A DNA stretch of 64,000 nt from contig JADDTR010000044.1 in NCBI GenBank assembly GCA_015345905.1, forward strand, positions 23,866-87,865, written 5' to 3'. This document shows positions 21,307 through 33,253 of the stretch, one piece after another (position 1 is the stretch's first letter; each line of letters opens with the position of its first letter). This DNA comes from Aotearoamyces nothofagi. Taxonomy: Eukaryota; Ascomycota; Leotiomycetes; Leotiales; Tympanidaceae. The notes below the pieces were generated by a model that made no database searches, was not told the origin of the DNA, and saw only the letters and a list, made by a program, of their open reading frames with translations. Position numbers and translations under genes: made by a program.

Positions 21307-24215
21307 ATGAGTGCGAGGCTCGTGTCAGCTAGGCTTGTGCCTGTGGCACGTCGAGTGCCATTCCTCGTCGCTCGACGTTTCCACCATCGTATCAGCTCAG
21401 CCGCTGGCGGCCTGCTCAGATCAGACATAGCAGTACGGACAGCGCGGAGGCGTCTATGGCCCATGGGGTTCAATTCTATTCACAACGCTGTCGCCGTTCG
21501 AAATGCTTCCTTCGCACGCATGATCCCGAGCCTTGTCCTCAAGTTCGCCAGAATTCCTGCCATATTTGGAGGAGCCATGATTGCTGGTCTTGCGTATCTA
21601 CAATATCAGGCAACGCGTATGTTTACCGTGTAATCCTTACGGATCTTTAACTAACCTATTGGCAACTAGAAGCAGGAAATTATGCCATTGACCTCTTTCA
21701 CCGAACCAGTGATACAGTTGGTGGCGCTGCGGGAGGCATCTTTGGTAGCGCAAGAGATATTGTCAAACAGACTCGAAGAGGTTTTGACAACACTAAAGAA
21801 CAGCTCAATTTACCCGAGATGCCAGAATGGATGCAGAAGATCCTTCGCATCCGCGAGGAGACTGTCACGGGCGAAGGCGGCTCGGGTGGTTCAGGTGGTT
21901 CAGGAGGCGAAGGTCCTAAAGAAAGTCGAGTAGCTGCTGCCGCTGCTGTTGCTGGAACAGCAGCCGCGTATGGGTATGATCAATCGCCAGAATCAGATAC
22001 AAGATCCGGTGAGGAGAGTGCCAAGGATGACCAGATGATGGTCTTGACAAAGAAGATGATCGAGATCCGATCCATATTACAGACAGTTGGACAGTCGAAC
22101 ACCCTCATACTACCATCCATCGTGGTCATTGGCTCCCAGTCCTCTGGAAAGAGTTCAGTCTTGGAAGCCATCGTTGGTCACGAATTCCTGCCCAAAGGAT
22201 CAAACATGGTAACCCGACGTCCTATTGAACTTACTCTGGTCAACACTCCCGATTCGAAAGCTGAATATGGAGAATTTCCGGCCCTTCGTTTGGGCAAAAT
22301 TACCGACTTTTCCTCCATCCAAAGGACGTTGACAGAGCTCAACCTAGCAGTGCCAGACACCGAGTGCGTCTCGGATGATCCTATCCAACTAACAATATCG
22401 TCTCCACACGTTCCTGATTTGTCACTTATCGATCTTCCTGGGTACATACAAGTCGCTGGGCATGACCAACCGGAGGAACTGAAACAGAAAATTTCTGATC
22501 TTTGCGACAAGTATATTCAGCCACCAAATATCATCCTAGCCATCTCAGCGGCGGATGTTGATCTGGCCAATTCCACGGCCCTCCGAGCAAGTAGAAGAGT
22601 TGACCCAAGAGGAGAAAGAACGATTGGCGTTGTAACTAAGATGGACCTTGTCGATGCAACAAGAGGAGCTAGTATCCTCAACGACCGAAAATATCCATTG
22701 CGACTAGGATATGTTGGTGTAGTTTGCAAGGTACCTCAAACGACTGGTCTATTCAAGAAAGGCAGTGGCAATATTACCTCCGCTATTTCAAAGAATGAGC
22801 ACGCTTTTTTCTCCTCCCATCCTTTGGAATATGGACCAGAAGCAGGCCTGAGCATCGGCACTACGACGCTTCGCAAGAAGTTGATGCAAGTTCTAGAGCA
22901 AACAATGGCTTCTAGTCTTCAGAGCACGAGCGATGCAATTCACCAGGAGTTAGAAGAAGCGACATACGAGTTCAAGGTTCAATACAATGATCGCCCATTA
23001 TCGGCTGAATCGTACCTTGCCGAGAGCTTGGATGGTTTCAAGCACTCTTTCAAAGAATTTGCAGAAAGTTTTGGGCGACCACAAGTTCGCGAAATGCTCA
23101 AGCAGGAGCTCGACCAGCGAGTACTTGACCTTTTGGCAGCTCGGTACTGGAACAAACCTCTAACTAGCCTTGCACCACTTCAAGCAGAACCGGATAGTCT
23201 AGCGGATCTCCCAAAAGCAGACGCTGACTCTTTATACTGGCATCGTAAACTTGATGCCTCGACTTCTGCACTCACCAAGCTTGGTGTTGGTCGTCTGGCA
23301 ACAACGGTTGTAGCAAATGCTATTCAGGCTAATGTTGACCGTCTTGTTGACCATTCCACCTTTGCTTCTCACCCTTTTGCCCGCCAAGCAATTACAGATG
23401 CGGCATCAGGAATTTTAAACGAGAGGTTCTATAGCACCAGTGACCAAGTGGAAAATTGCATCAAGCCTTACAAGTTCGAGATAGATGTTGAAGAGGGAGA
23501 GTGGAGCCGAGGGAGAGAGAATGTAACTGGCGTGTTGAAGAACGAGCTAAAGGCTTGTGAAGCAGCTGTTAAACGTGTAGAACAGTCCGTTGGCGGACGG
23601 AAAAAGCTGAATAGCGTTCTAGAATTCGTCGACAGGGCAAGGAGAGGCGATGTTGTTGTCGAAGGGGCTGGTGCTGGTGGCGCTGGCGGTTTCAGCGCTG
23701 CCTTGCTACAAAAAGGTAATGTTCAATTCTGCTAAAGATACCGCAAGTTGCTAATGGAGAAACCCACAGGCCGAGAAGCTGCTTTCTTACGCGATCGAGC
23801 TGACATTATCAAAATGCGTCTTGTAGCTTTGAAATCCAAGCAGTGCTCTACTCTAAAAAACAAATATTATTGCCCGGAAATCTTCCTCGATGTAGTCGCC
23901 ACAAAACTCACCCAGACCGCCGTCCTCTTCCTCAATGTCGAGTTGCTCTCCGAATTCTATTATAACTTTCCTCGGGAATTAGATCTGCGCCTCGGCCGTC
24001 ACCTCTCAGATGATGAAATCGAGAGATTTGCAAAGGAGGATCCCAAGGTCAAGTCACATTTGGAAGTAATTAGAAAGAAGGAATTGCTGGAGCTGGTTCT
24101 CGAGAAGATGGAGAGCTTGCGAGCTCTAGAGGGTCGAGAAAAAAGACGAGAGGCGGTTGGAAGTAAGAAGAAGGGTGCCGAGAGGGAGCGCACCAAGGGT
24201 TGGGGGTTCTTCTGA
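21307..24215 (+). CDS. mgm1: Mitochondrial dynamin-like GTPase Mgm1 (OPA1 family)
   Basis: An inner-membrane GTPase for mitochondrial fusion and cristae shape. Three exons (21307-21616, 21670-23715, 23770-24215) give about 933 residues. The Arg-rich N-terminus (MSARLVSARLVPVARRVPF) is a mitochondrial presequence, followed by an anchor helix around AIFGGAMIAGLAYLQY. A Gly/Ser linker (about 171-184) and an alanine-rich hydrophobic stretch (about 191-205) sit where rhomboid protease cleaves yeast Mgm1 to make the short form. GTPase motifs: GSQSSGKSSV (P-loop), MVTRRP (switch I), DLPG (G3) and TKMD (G4). The middle and C-terminal GTPase-effector regions are complete, and length matches the family. 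Phases agree at both introns. Confidence 0.95.
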
Positions 24216-24969
24216 GTTCGGATATGTTCGAGACAAGGTTAAATGAGATGACTTGGCGACTTTGTTGGCAGAAAGCCGGTTTGATGACTATGGACTAGGG
24301 GAGTTTGGAGAAATTTTATATAATATGATATCATTTGTCCGCTCCCACTCTATTCATGTCAATAGTCTGCTAATAACTCAAATGTGTTTATTCGCTTTTG
24401 CTGATATCGACACTGGACCCCTGAATCGCTAAAGCAGAACATGTGTACGGTATACCTGGCTGATCAGCAACGATGTGCGATGTGATGGCGAAGGAAAGAG
24501 AGATGGAGGGGGTTAGGGATGCGAGGAGGCATGAGGGAAGCATGGTGAGCGGGACGGAGAGCCACCTCGCGCGGGTCGTGGTGGAGTACGACGATGTCTT
24601 CGCTGCTGAGCATGCGGGGGCTTTCGGAGTCGGGGCACAGCTGAGCAGGCGAACGAACAGCAGTCTGGATCCCAGCTCTCGCGGGCTCTCTGCAGACATG
24701 TTGCTGATTGTCGGGGCAGGATTTTATAGACATCTGAGAGCCTCTAGATCATATGATATTCTTCTGGTCAGGGTGCTGTGAGTCTTTTATTTTAATTTTT
24801 AATAATGCTGAATTGAAGCCTTGGTCTAGGGTATCTAATGTATTCTCCCTGATAACACCGAGACAATGCTGCTGTATCTAATGTATTCTCCCGATAACAC
24901 CGATCCAATGCTGCTGTACTGTACTGCTACTGTACATATTAATATTGTACATGGTGTATGTTTCCGCTT
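24216..24969. other. Convergent intergenic region
   Basis: Lies between the 3' ends of mgm1 and the cystinosin-like gene. Contains a 43-base tandem duplication at 24831-24915. An open frame at 24473-24781 has no recognisable similarity and I do not call it. Confidence 0.55.
24831..24915. repeat. Two-copy 42-43 base tandem duplication
   Basis: A unit beginning GTATCTAATGTATTCTCCC and ending CAATGCTGCT is present at 24831-24873 and 24874-24915. The copies differ by one T indel and two substitutions (GAGA versus GATC). Confidence 0.95.
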
Positions 24970-25900
24970 CTACCGCACAGTATTTCTCAACAAGGGTTCT
25001 TGTTCTCCTACTTCTTCTTCTTCATCCGATGTACCGCCTTCTGCCTCCTCAAAGGCCTTTCCGCGTGCCCCGCGATAGAGAATGTAGTGCTGGACCACGA
25101 AGATAGCGTCGTAGATAATCGAGACGTTACCCAGTGCAAGCTTCACAGGGTTTCCAGTGAGTCCGGACCAGTCGCCTTGTAGATAGCTGTCGATACAAAG
25201 CTGTACGACAGAGAGAATGCCACCAAAGAGGTCGAGGAGGATGGTGAAAATAGACCAGCCGTGAGTGGATTGATTGCGGTAGTTCGTGAGAACTTGTGGT
25301 GCATATTTGACCACAGTGATAAATAGTTTCACGTATGAGAAGGTATAGATCTATAAAGAGTAAATGGTCAGCAAGGCTCACAAGCTCAAGTTAGCAGGGC
25401 ATGCTCACCACGTCGATCCATGCCCAGCCGCTGGTCGGATTTTCGTCCGGCGTTGCGACAACAATGAGGGCCACAATCGCTGGCGCCAACACGCTTGCCA
25501 GGACGACAGCAAGAATACTCCAGCTCGGTCTTGCACCGTGACCTGTCTTTCCATCCTTGTCAAAGCCCCATATTGCAGGCACGAATTGTGAGAGGTAGAT
25601 TGCGCATATTAAGAAGGCATGGCCGGCAAACGCGAGGTCGTTCAACCGCACTGTTGGAGCGAGGCCATGGTTTCGAGCAGCGTACTCTTCTCGGATGAGC
25701 GGCGAGTAAAGGAATGCGGCATTGAATATGAAGTAAGCAGCGAAGCCGAGCACGTTGACTATTGGGAAGTCAACCGTCACTCCGGAGGTGGATTTCCGGC
25801 GCCAGTTGAGAACCGTCTGCGGATAGAACGACAGCGACCATGAGATGAAGTAGGTCCAGCCAACGACGTTGGACAAAGCCCTGAGGAATGAGAAAGCCAT
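24970..25900 (-). CDS. Cystinosin-like PQ-loop vacuolar transporter
   Basis: A PQ-loop protein of the cystinosin family (yeast Ers1), proton-coupled exporters of cystine from the lysosome or vacuole. Two exons (25900-25409, 25350-24970) give about 290 residues and around seven membrane helices. The first PQ loop reads [17 protein letters not shown], followed by [20 protein letters not shown]. The second reads [19 protein letters not shown], followed by [17 protein letters not shown]. Both contain the paired Pro-Gln and the transport-site region (LLDLFGG). The C-terminal tail is acidic and ends in [12 protein letters not shown], which resembles an acidic dileucine sorting signal. The 58-base intron falls between helices. 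Confidence 0.9.
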
Positions 25901-26297
25901 GATTCTTCGGCCATCAATGTTGTTGATGACGGGAGTCTGAAGGAGGAGAGAGAATACAGAGAATGGTGGAAAAATCTTCAGGTGCGATAGTATAGTCAGT
26001 CGTTAGCTACTGCCGTCCATCGGAGGCTTTGGCTCGGCGTGAGTGGACGCATTCGGGGTCCAGCTTATCTACTGATAAAGCTAATCTGGCAGGACTTTTA
26101 CATAAACACGTGTTGCGGCTCATTACGCCATTTTGGAGGGGCATGTCGAGTCGGCCGGGCTAAGATAAGGAGCGCGTCTCGGGCCATCTTATCGCTGCAC
26201 CTGGATAAGCCAAGCTGCGACATCAAGATCTCGACGGCAAGACGAGCACAGAAGACCTGCACAGAAGACCTCCTTATTACCTATTCCGGGCATCAGA
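25901..26297. promoter_or_regulatory. Divergent promoter region
   Basis: About 400 bases lie between the starts of the cystinosin-like gene and the 2EXR gene. A palindromic ACACGTGT core (E-box/CACGTG) lies near 26106. No open frame of interest. Confidence 0.45.
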
Positions 26298-26978
26298 ATG
26301 CCGGATGCGCTGTTCCTAGACCTTCCCCGCGAGATACGCAACCAGATATACAGTCTCCTCCTAACTGTCCCTCCGCTACCTGACTCTCACCCCCTTGGAT
26401 ACTGCAGGCCAATTTACCCGTCGATCTTGCCCGTTTGCCGCCAGATATACCATGAAGCAGGCCAGTGCTTATATGGCAGCAACACATTCATAGCGCACTA
26501 CTCCCTCCTCGCAAGCATGCCGCAGCTTCGCCGATGGCATGCTCCCATCACCGCCCCTCGCTTGACATCCATGATAAAGCGCTTTCATATCTACGTCCGT
26601 GTCGATTGTGATGCCCGCTTCACAGCTGAGAAGGCTCGAGAGGCCTTTTCCGGGATTGAGGAACTGGCGGTCGAGGTCTTTCAATCACAGTTCTGTAGCT
26701 CGGATCATCAAATACTAAAGCTCTTCGAGAGGATCAGGGGTGTGAAGAAGGCGAGAGTGTTTGGGAGTGTGACGGCATTTCCTGAGTATGCCAGATGGCT
26801 GGAGAGAGTAATGATGAGTCCTGAAGGCGCTGAATTGCTGGAATCGGTTGCAAAAGAGGTGAGACCCTTTGGCACATGGTCTGCCAATAGATTCATGCCA
26901 GGCTTACTGTTCCTCTTTCTTAGTAGGCAACATCAGATTCATTATATTGTCAGTGTTAAGGCTCTTGTAAGTGTCTAA
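26298..26978 (+). CDS. F-box-like / 2EXR-type protein
   Basis: An intronless 226-residue frame. It opens with LFLDLPREIRNQIYSLLL, the F-box-like first motif common to 2EXR and related ascomycete proteins, followed by ILPVCRQIYHEAGQCLYGSNTF, the usual second motif. The remainder (FHIYVRVDCDARFT, LKLFERIRGVKKARVFGS) matches the general layout of these proteins. The last 25 residues (from about RFMPGLLFLFLSRQ) are hydrophobic and unlike the family, so a 3' intron or a mis-read end is possible. Function unknown. Confidence 0.68.
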   Translation: MPDALFLDLPREIRNQIYSLLLTVPPLPDSHPLGYCRPIYPSILPVCRQIYHEAGQCLYGSNTFIAHYSLLASMPQLRRWHAPITAPRLTSMIKRFHIYVRVDCDARFTAEKAREAFSGIEELAVEVFQSQFCSSDHQILKLFERIRGVKKARVFGSVTAFPEYARWLERVMMSPEGAELLESVAKEVRPFGTWSANRFMPGLLFLFLSRQHQIHYIVSVKALVSV

Positions 26979-27175
26979 GGCTTTGAGACAAGAGCTCGTT
27001 GTCGGTGCTAGGAGATCAGCCATCCGTTCTCATCAGCTATTCTCTTTTGTGTCATTTGTTTGTATTTTATTTACAATACTCTTGCTAACCCTTTCTATAA
27101 AACCGCTGTAAATGCTTTGCACCATAGCTACGTACCATGCATAAGATATCGTCGACATACTAAAATCCCAGCGAT

Positions 27176-30100
27176 CTATTGATCCATACCATCTAATTCC
27201 ACCAGTCGTGTAACGATAGCTACTACTTCATTATTGCCCAAATCCATCTCCGGCTCGTCGATCTTCTTCGCCAAGACGTCGTCGAGCATGCCTCTCAGCC
27301 GACTGATCAGTACACCAATTCTTGCCCATCCTCGTAGGCGCAGCCAGCCATCAACCAGGAGGCCGCGACCTAGCGTATCTAGTGTGATCGGACCAGAGAA
27401 GAGAAGTGCAGTATAGGCGTTGAATGCTAAACAACATGTCAGCCGTGCCTACAAAAGAGCCAGAGCGGAAACTTACGGGTCAAGTCGCGGATGAAAACCT
27501 TGCTGGTAGCCATCTTATTGAAGTAGCTCATATATGCAGCATTACCAGGGAATGTCTGCGCATCAAACAATGTCGAGCTGGGATGCACAAAGACACGGCC
27601 ATTTTCTTGATTGAAGTACTTAATAGTCCTAGCTTCCGGATCCAGCTCAACCGCTCCTGATACAGACTGTGCAAATTTCTTGTCTGGGAAGTCGATGCGG
27701 GCGAGCTGGGGATTGAAGGCCCCTGCGATCAAGGAGCGAATCAGGGCTGTGTTGGAATTGCTTTTGTTGAACCCAAGGTTTGTGCGGTGGGGGATGAAGC
27801 CGATTTCCCGTAAGGAAGTCATATATTGCGTTCTGTTAGAGGAAATATCGTTCAGTGTCTGATATGACAGAAAGTTATCAGAGCACCAGTTGCGGACTTC
27901 CCGCTGCGGTATGCTAGAAGTGCGGGATTAGTTTATGCTATTCCACTACGACAGCATGACATACCTTCTGTTGCTGTTCATATCATCCCATTGCTCAAAA
28001 GCATGCAAGTCACCAATAAGGTCACCCTGTCCTGATGAAAACCTGGCCCTGGCAGATTTTGCTTCTTCGCGTTTATCTTGAGGTGATACGAAAGGACTCT
28101 TCACAGTCAAAATGGCAGCAATTATGACGCATGCATCTAGGCAGCCAAACATGGCTCCATACACCATCAGTTTTCCACATCTAAGATCAGCAGGTATCAT
28201 TGACAGATGTCTACCTAGTGCTGTAAGATCGTCACCATCTAGAGCACCCATCCTACCAAGGAGATCTATCGCGCCTTCCACGGCAAGACTTTCTGGCGGA
28301 GTCAAAGCGCTCGCCAAGAATTGACGGACTTCTTTAATGCCCATAGCACGTACCGAAAGGCAGAGCTGCTCAAGCGGGACACGTCGGATTTCAGGCTCCG
28401 GTCTTTCCATCATCTTTACCATCTCGGCGTTGCGAGTATAGAGCTTGTAGCATTTGCCGGCTTGAACTCTACCAGCTCGACCTCGTCTCTGTTTGCAGGC
28501 AGCACGAGATGCCCAGACCTCTTCCAGCTTTCGCATGTTATTTTGTGGATCATAGCTTGTCTCCTTGACTCTTCCTGTGTCAATGACTGCAACGATATCA
28601 TCAATAGTGATAGATGTCTCTGCCACGTTCGTGGCAACGATAACCTTTCGCTTTCCGCTAGGGGCGTGTGGGAAGACCCGTCGTTGTTCGATGGATTGTA
28701 ATGATGCGTGCAATGGTAGCGCATGTAGATTGGGAATGGAGCGAAGATAATCCAAAGTCTTGTTGATTTCAACCACACCAGGAAGGAATATCAAAATACC
28801 ACCATCTTGTTTCAGATAAGTTAACTCCGCGTCAATTTCTTGAACAGTCTGGGTGATGAGATCATAGTTGATTCTCATGCCTATGCTCTGAATCGCGCTC
28901 GCGACATCCGAGTCCATTCCAGCGGTATCATCATCATTATCGCCATCTCTTCTTGAACCTCTGCCGGCATTGAAGCCGGTCATGCGAATAACATCATCAA
29001 GATAGTAATCCTCTACTGGGAACGTCCGACCACTGATTTCGATTCTTCCAACCTTGCCGTCGCTCTTAAAATATTCCTCAAAGACCCCGGCATCCAAGGT
29101 AGCAGACATCAAGATGAGTCTTAGGTCTTTCCTCTTCCGAAGCACATCTCTGAGTAATACAAGCAAGAAATCAGTATCCAAACTGCGTTCATGCACTTCA
29201 TCAATAATCACATGGCTTATATCGGCCAGGGATGCAACCACATCATCACTGCTTCCGCCTGAGGTTTGTAGCCTCCGAAGCAAGACTCCAGTAGTTACGA
29301 ATGTGATCTTCGTCTGTGGCGTAGTTTTGGACTCGCCTCTAATTATATATCCAACCTCCTGTCCAACAACAGAACAGCGCTCATCGCTGACACGATCAGC
29401 AAGACCAAGGGCGGAAATCCTTCTCGGTTGGGTGCATATGATTTTCGTTGATTCTCCCAGAGCTCTCGCGTAAAGATCGTCCAGAATGAATTGGGCCGAT
29501 TGTGTTGATTTACCAGACCCAGTCTCTCCAGAGATGATCGTTACTTGGTGTGAATTCACCGTATCAATTATTTCCTCCCGCATTTCCCATGCCGGAAGAG
29601 ATCTCCGCTGTACTAGACTAGCTTGTAATCGTGAATCTTGTTGGCGCCTTCTCCAGTCTTCCTGGCTCTTTGGGCTTTCAATCCACCTAATAGGAGGTGG
29701 ATGCCTCAAGGCCCGTCTCCGTTGCCGTCGGTCAGGGGCGCGTACTTCACTGATAGTTGATGCAGCCGCTGAGACCTCTCTCAACTTTCCGGGCCTCTCA
29801 ATGATATTGTAGAAGTTTTGTTCGACCCAATCTACGAGGAAGAAAACCATCTGCTCTCCCAGCAAGCTCTCCGTGGCGTGGGCCAAGGCCTTTTTCATAA
29901 TACTTAAACGTATGTATGCTGGTAAAGCTGCAATTATTGATATAACTGGTACGGAGCGAGGGTATTCTGCAGATCTTCGTATCTGAATTTCGGCATTGAC
30001 TGCCGCATTTCGTCCACGGTTTGCCGGATTTATATGTATCTTGCAAATGTCGGGCGACGGTCGTGAATATTTATCACCGAATACGGAGTCTAGACTCATT

Positions 30101-31487
30101 AATTCCTCTTCCCAGATGTTATCAAGGTTTTCGCCCAAATCTTCCGAAATATGAGTATTTGGCGTGGCAGTTTCACGCTGCCCACTAGACATTAGAATGC
30201 TTTGCAATGCTTCTGCTGCTTTCGCCTCGTCGCCTTTGTTCATATCGAGGACTTGTTTGCAAAGATCCATAGCATATCCTGCTTCCGCTAATCGCTTTAT
30301 CGCCCCCTCTCTCTTCAAATCACTGCTTGCCATACTTATACCGGCTACATATCCTTCAGGTAGCGCCCAACGTGGTAAATCATCCTCAGGAACATGGATG
30401 AGGAGCCACTCGAGACTCTCTTCACGATCCTTGCATTCCGTTACAGCCTCCTCAATGTGGCTCTCTCTGAACTCTAGATTTTTGAATTCTTTAATGATAG
30501 AATGACGTTGAAATTCTGACATCTTGACATCATGTGGGTTCCATATCGCATGTCTTCGAATCAATCCCTCAACGTTAGCTCGTGTCCGCTTTCCCATCTC
30601 TATCTTTGGGACTCTGGTCCATCCTCTGTGTATATTGTGACTCCCACTCCCAACACCACCTGGCCCAGAACTTCGAAGTGCCAGCCCCACACCCCCAGGT
30701 GCTCCAGGGGTATTGGCCGCCTTCTCTTTTGCCTTTTCACGATCATTTCTCTTTTTCTCCATAACAGCTTTCGCTTCTTCTCTTTCCCTTAAAGCCGCAA
30801 AAGGATCTGCTTCATACATCCAAGCCTTGCCTTCCTTCTCATCCTCTTTCTTTAGTACCTGGAATTCTCCTTTCCATAAGTCTCGGAAATCTGGTGGTAA
30901 CATCATATGTATATTTCGCATGCTGCAGACTCGAAAAAGGCCATAGGTAGCCGCGAAATGGCGAGCCTCGAGCGCAGTAGGCTTAAAAGCAAGATGCTTG
31001 TGGGATGGAGGGAGTTTGAAAGGTTGCAAGCTGACAAGCTCTTGGGTTTTCGGATTCCTCGCTTTGAGAATGACCATAGAGGAGTAACCTTCTGGAGTTT
31101 TAGTCTGTTTGAACATGTGTTAGCAAAACTTATAGCACTACTCTTTCTTCTCCTTCTCACCATTGTATATTCTGGCTTGTCCCATTTTTGTTTTTGGCAA
31201 TGCTCTGACAGCATGTTCACGGGCAATTTCCCGGTCCATGACGCCCCGCCGATTAACTTCTTGACGTCAGGTCTTTTTGGCGCTTCTCCAGCCAGTGCGG
31301 GCCCATCAGCACCAGAAGTTCCGGCTTGACCATCTCCTGTTTTCGCAGGCCTCTTTGGCTTGGGATCCTTGTCTGAATTCGAAAATACGATAAAGCTGTC
31401 ATCCGCGCCGGCAGTCACTGGTGTCGGTTTCTTGACTCCTCCCCCTCCCCCGGGCTTGCCGCCTTTTGCTTGTCCTTTTTTGACCAT
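27176..31487 (-). CDS. DEAH-box RNA helicase, DHX29/DHX57 type (yeast YLR419W-like)
   Basis: Four exons from the start: 31487-31161, 31104-27965, 27913-27477, 27426-27176, about 1384 residues. The N-terminus is Lys/Gly-rich (MVKKGQAKGGKPGGGGG). Then come a conserved WTGKLPVNMLSEHCQKQKW segment, a UBA-like region and an RWD domain (WEEELMSLDSVFGDKY). The helicase core has motif I GETGSGKST, motif II DEVHER, motif III SAT, motif V TNVAETSITID and motif VI QRRGRAGR, followed by the HA2/OB-fold part ending in exon 4. Human DHX29 helps 43S ribosomes scan structured leaders; the exact role of the fungal relative is less clear. Exon joins restore WDKPEYTMTKTPEG and DLTPFNAY. An in-frame ATG at 31622 would add 45 unlikely residues. 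Confidence 0.92.
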
Positions 31488-31773
31488 CTTTGGCCTGTGA
31501 AATGAGCAAAACTTGGTGATCCATGTGTCGCGACGCTGGATTAATATAAATTTAACGCGGTCTGAGGCTTTTTTTCGCAGGGCTGAGAAGTCGCTAAAGA
31601 TAACTGCGTGCCGGAACGTCATCCCGCTATCGCGATTGTGATCAATCTAACGCAGCCTTCTCTTACTATATACTCTCGTTAGATTTCGTTCATGGTCACA
31701 GTCTCGGTCTCATGCTCGTTGACCATGTTACAGCGACCTTAAATATACCAAGCTAGTTCTACCCAATCGAAAG
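31488..31773. promoter_or_regulatory. Compact divergent promoter, helicase / aprataxin
   Basis: 286 bases separate the start codons of the DEAH helicase (leftward) and the aprataxin gene (rightward), so leaders and both promoters fit in this span. Short TTAATATAAATTTAA and TATATA stretches are present. Confidence 0.55.
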
Positions 31774-32657
31774 ATGTCTAGCAGTTTATTAGAAACCAAC
31801 CAAGATGCTATTACTGCAGAGGAAATTTCGGGTATGGCCATGCCAGCCTCGTCGCAAAATAATAAGCGTAACGCATGTATTCTTCACCTCACCACCAGGG
31901 TCTAAACCTACGCTGACAATTTGTAGTTACAGAGATGATGGCACCCAAGCCCAAAAAGGTTGCAACTAGTCCGGTACAGGGTCGTAAAGATAAAGCAGTG
32001 GTGTTCGCAGGGAGAGATGGTCTTGGGGCTTATATACACGACCCTGCAGCCTTTCCACCTCAACGAGTGATATATTACAATGACGACTTCGTTGCAATAA
32101 ATGATCTCTATCCAAAATCCAGTGTTCACACCCTCTGTCTTCCTAGATCACCGCAGAATTTACTCCATCCCTTTAAAGCATTCGAGGATCCCGATTTTCT
32201 CGCCAGCGTACAGAAAGAAGTTAAGAAATTACGCGGTGTAGTGGCAAAAGAGCTACGTCGACGATTTGGCAAATTTTCTGCACAGGAACAAGCTCGAGAA
32301 CGGGCGTTGAATGGCGAGGACAAGATCCCAATAGGCCAGGATCTACCTCCCGGACGAGATTGGGAGAAGGACGTGATGGCCGGTATCCATGCACATCCAT
32401 CAATGAGCCATCTACACGTCCATGTGATGTCGGTTGACCGATTCTCGGAATGTTTGAAGAACAGAAAGCACTATAACAGTTTTTCTACGCCTTTCTTTAT
32501 TGATCTGGCGGATTTCCCCTTAGCAAAAGGTGAACGCCAGGGGGGGTATTTAGATTCCGAGTTGAAGTGTTGGCGGTGTGGGCGGACCTTTGGCAATGCC
32601 TTCGCGAAGTTAAAGGTGCATTTGGCTGAGGAGTTTGAGCAGTGGAAGAGGGAGTGA
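31774..32657 (+). CDS. Aprataxin-like DNA deadenylase (Hnt3)
   Basis: Aprataxin removes AMP from 5' ends left by abortive DNA ligation. Two exons (31774-31876, 31927-32657) give about 277 residues. The HIT domain begins near AVVFAGRDGLGAYIHDP, has VIYYNDDFVAINDLYPKSSVHTL, and contains the catalytic histidine triad in MSHLHVHVMS. The C-terminal zinc finger is ELKCWRCGRTFGNAFAKLKVHLAEEF, with the C2HE-type ligands of fungal aprataxin. The N-terminal 50 residues are poorly conserved, and no FHA domain is present, as in yeast Hnt3. The 50-base intron has a good branch site (GCTGACAA). A start at the downstream ATG pair near 31936 is possible but would drop the first exon. Confidence 0.92.
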
Positions 32658-33253
32658 CGAGAGTATAAATTTCAATTCGACTATTCCTTCATAGAACAAC
32701 AGCCCTGTCTTCATCAAATTATCTTCGCACATTTCCAGCTATTTTAGATATTATATTATAGTTCTATTTCAGTTGAATACACCGAGGTATTTGGTATTTG
32801 CAAGTCTCGCGGGGTGGGCGTATATCGCCTGTCCGCCTCGCATTTTCTATCAAGTCCCTCTAACATAACAGCGTTTAATATTTGTATAAATTATAATAAT
32901 TAATTTCTTAGGCCCATTCTTCAGCTTTCGTTCACTCGAATAAAATATCTAACATACATCAAAAAAAAGGTTCAGACGGTGTCAATCCACGTGACTGGTG
33001 ATATTTCCTTATCGTTCCGCATATGCACAGGCGATTGAACCGCAATAGTGTTTAAAGTGGAGCCGTAAACTCCGCTTGCCGCCTTGCCGCGTAGCTTGTG
33101 GAGACATCCAGCCTTGTTGTGACGAGCCATGGGCCCCTCCACCCCTCGGTAGGTGTTGAACAACGCTGCATTATTAACTCTACTCTATGGGACTCCTGCA
33201 AAGATTCCCATCATCCTTATATACTTCAATTGGTGTGTCTCGATTATATCAGC
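32658..33253. other. Intergenic, upstream of the GH78-like gene
   Basis: The 3' flank of the aprataxin gene (AT-rich to about 32960) and the presumed promoter of the glycosidase. CCACGTGACTGG near 32988 contains a CACGTG core. The open frame continues in phase upstream of 33254 to 33098, but that extension is not signal-like. Confidence 0.45.

Noticed and set aside
24473-24781. 102-residue open frame in the mgm1/cystinosin-like intergenic region
   Set aside because: No similarity, no clear start context, lies in the 3' flanks of two convergent genes.
30903-31622. Upstream start at 31622 for the helicase
   Set aside because: The extra 45 residues look unlike the family, whose proteins begin with a Lys/Gly-rich segment as at 31487; this region also serves as the divergent promoter.
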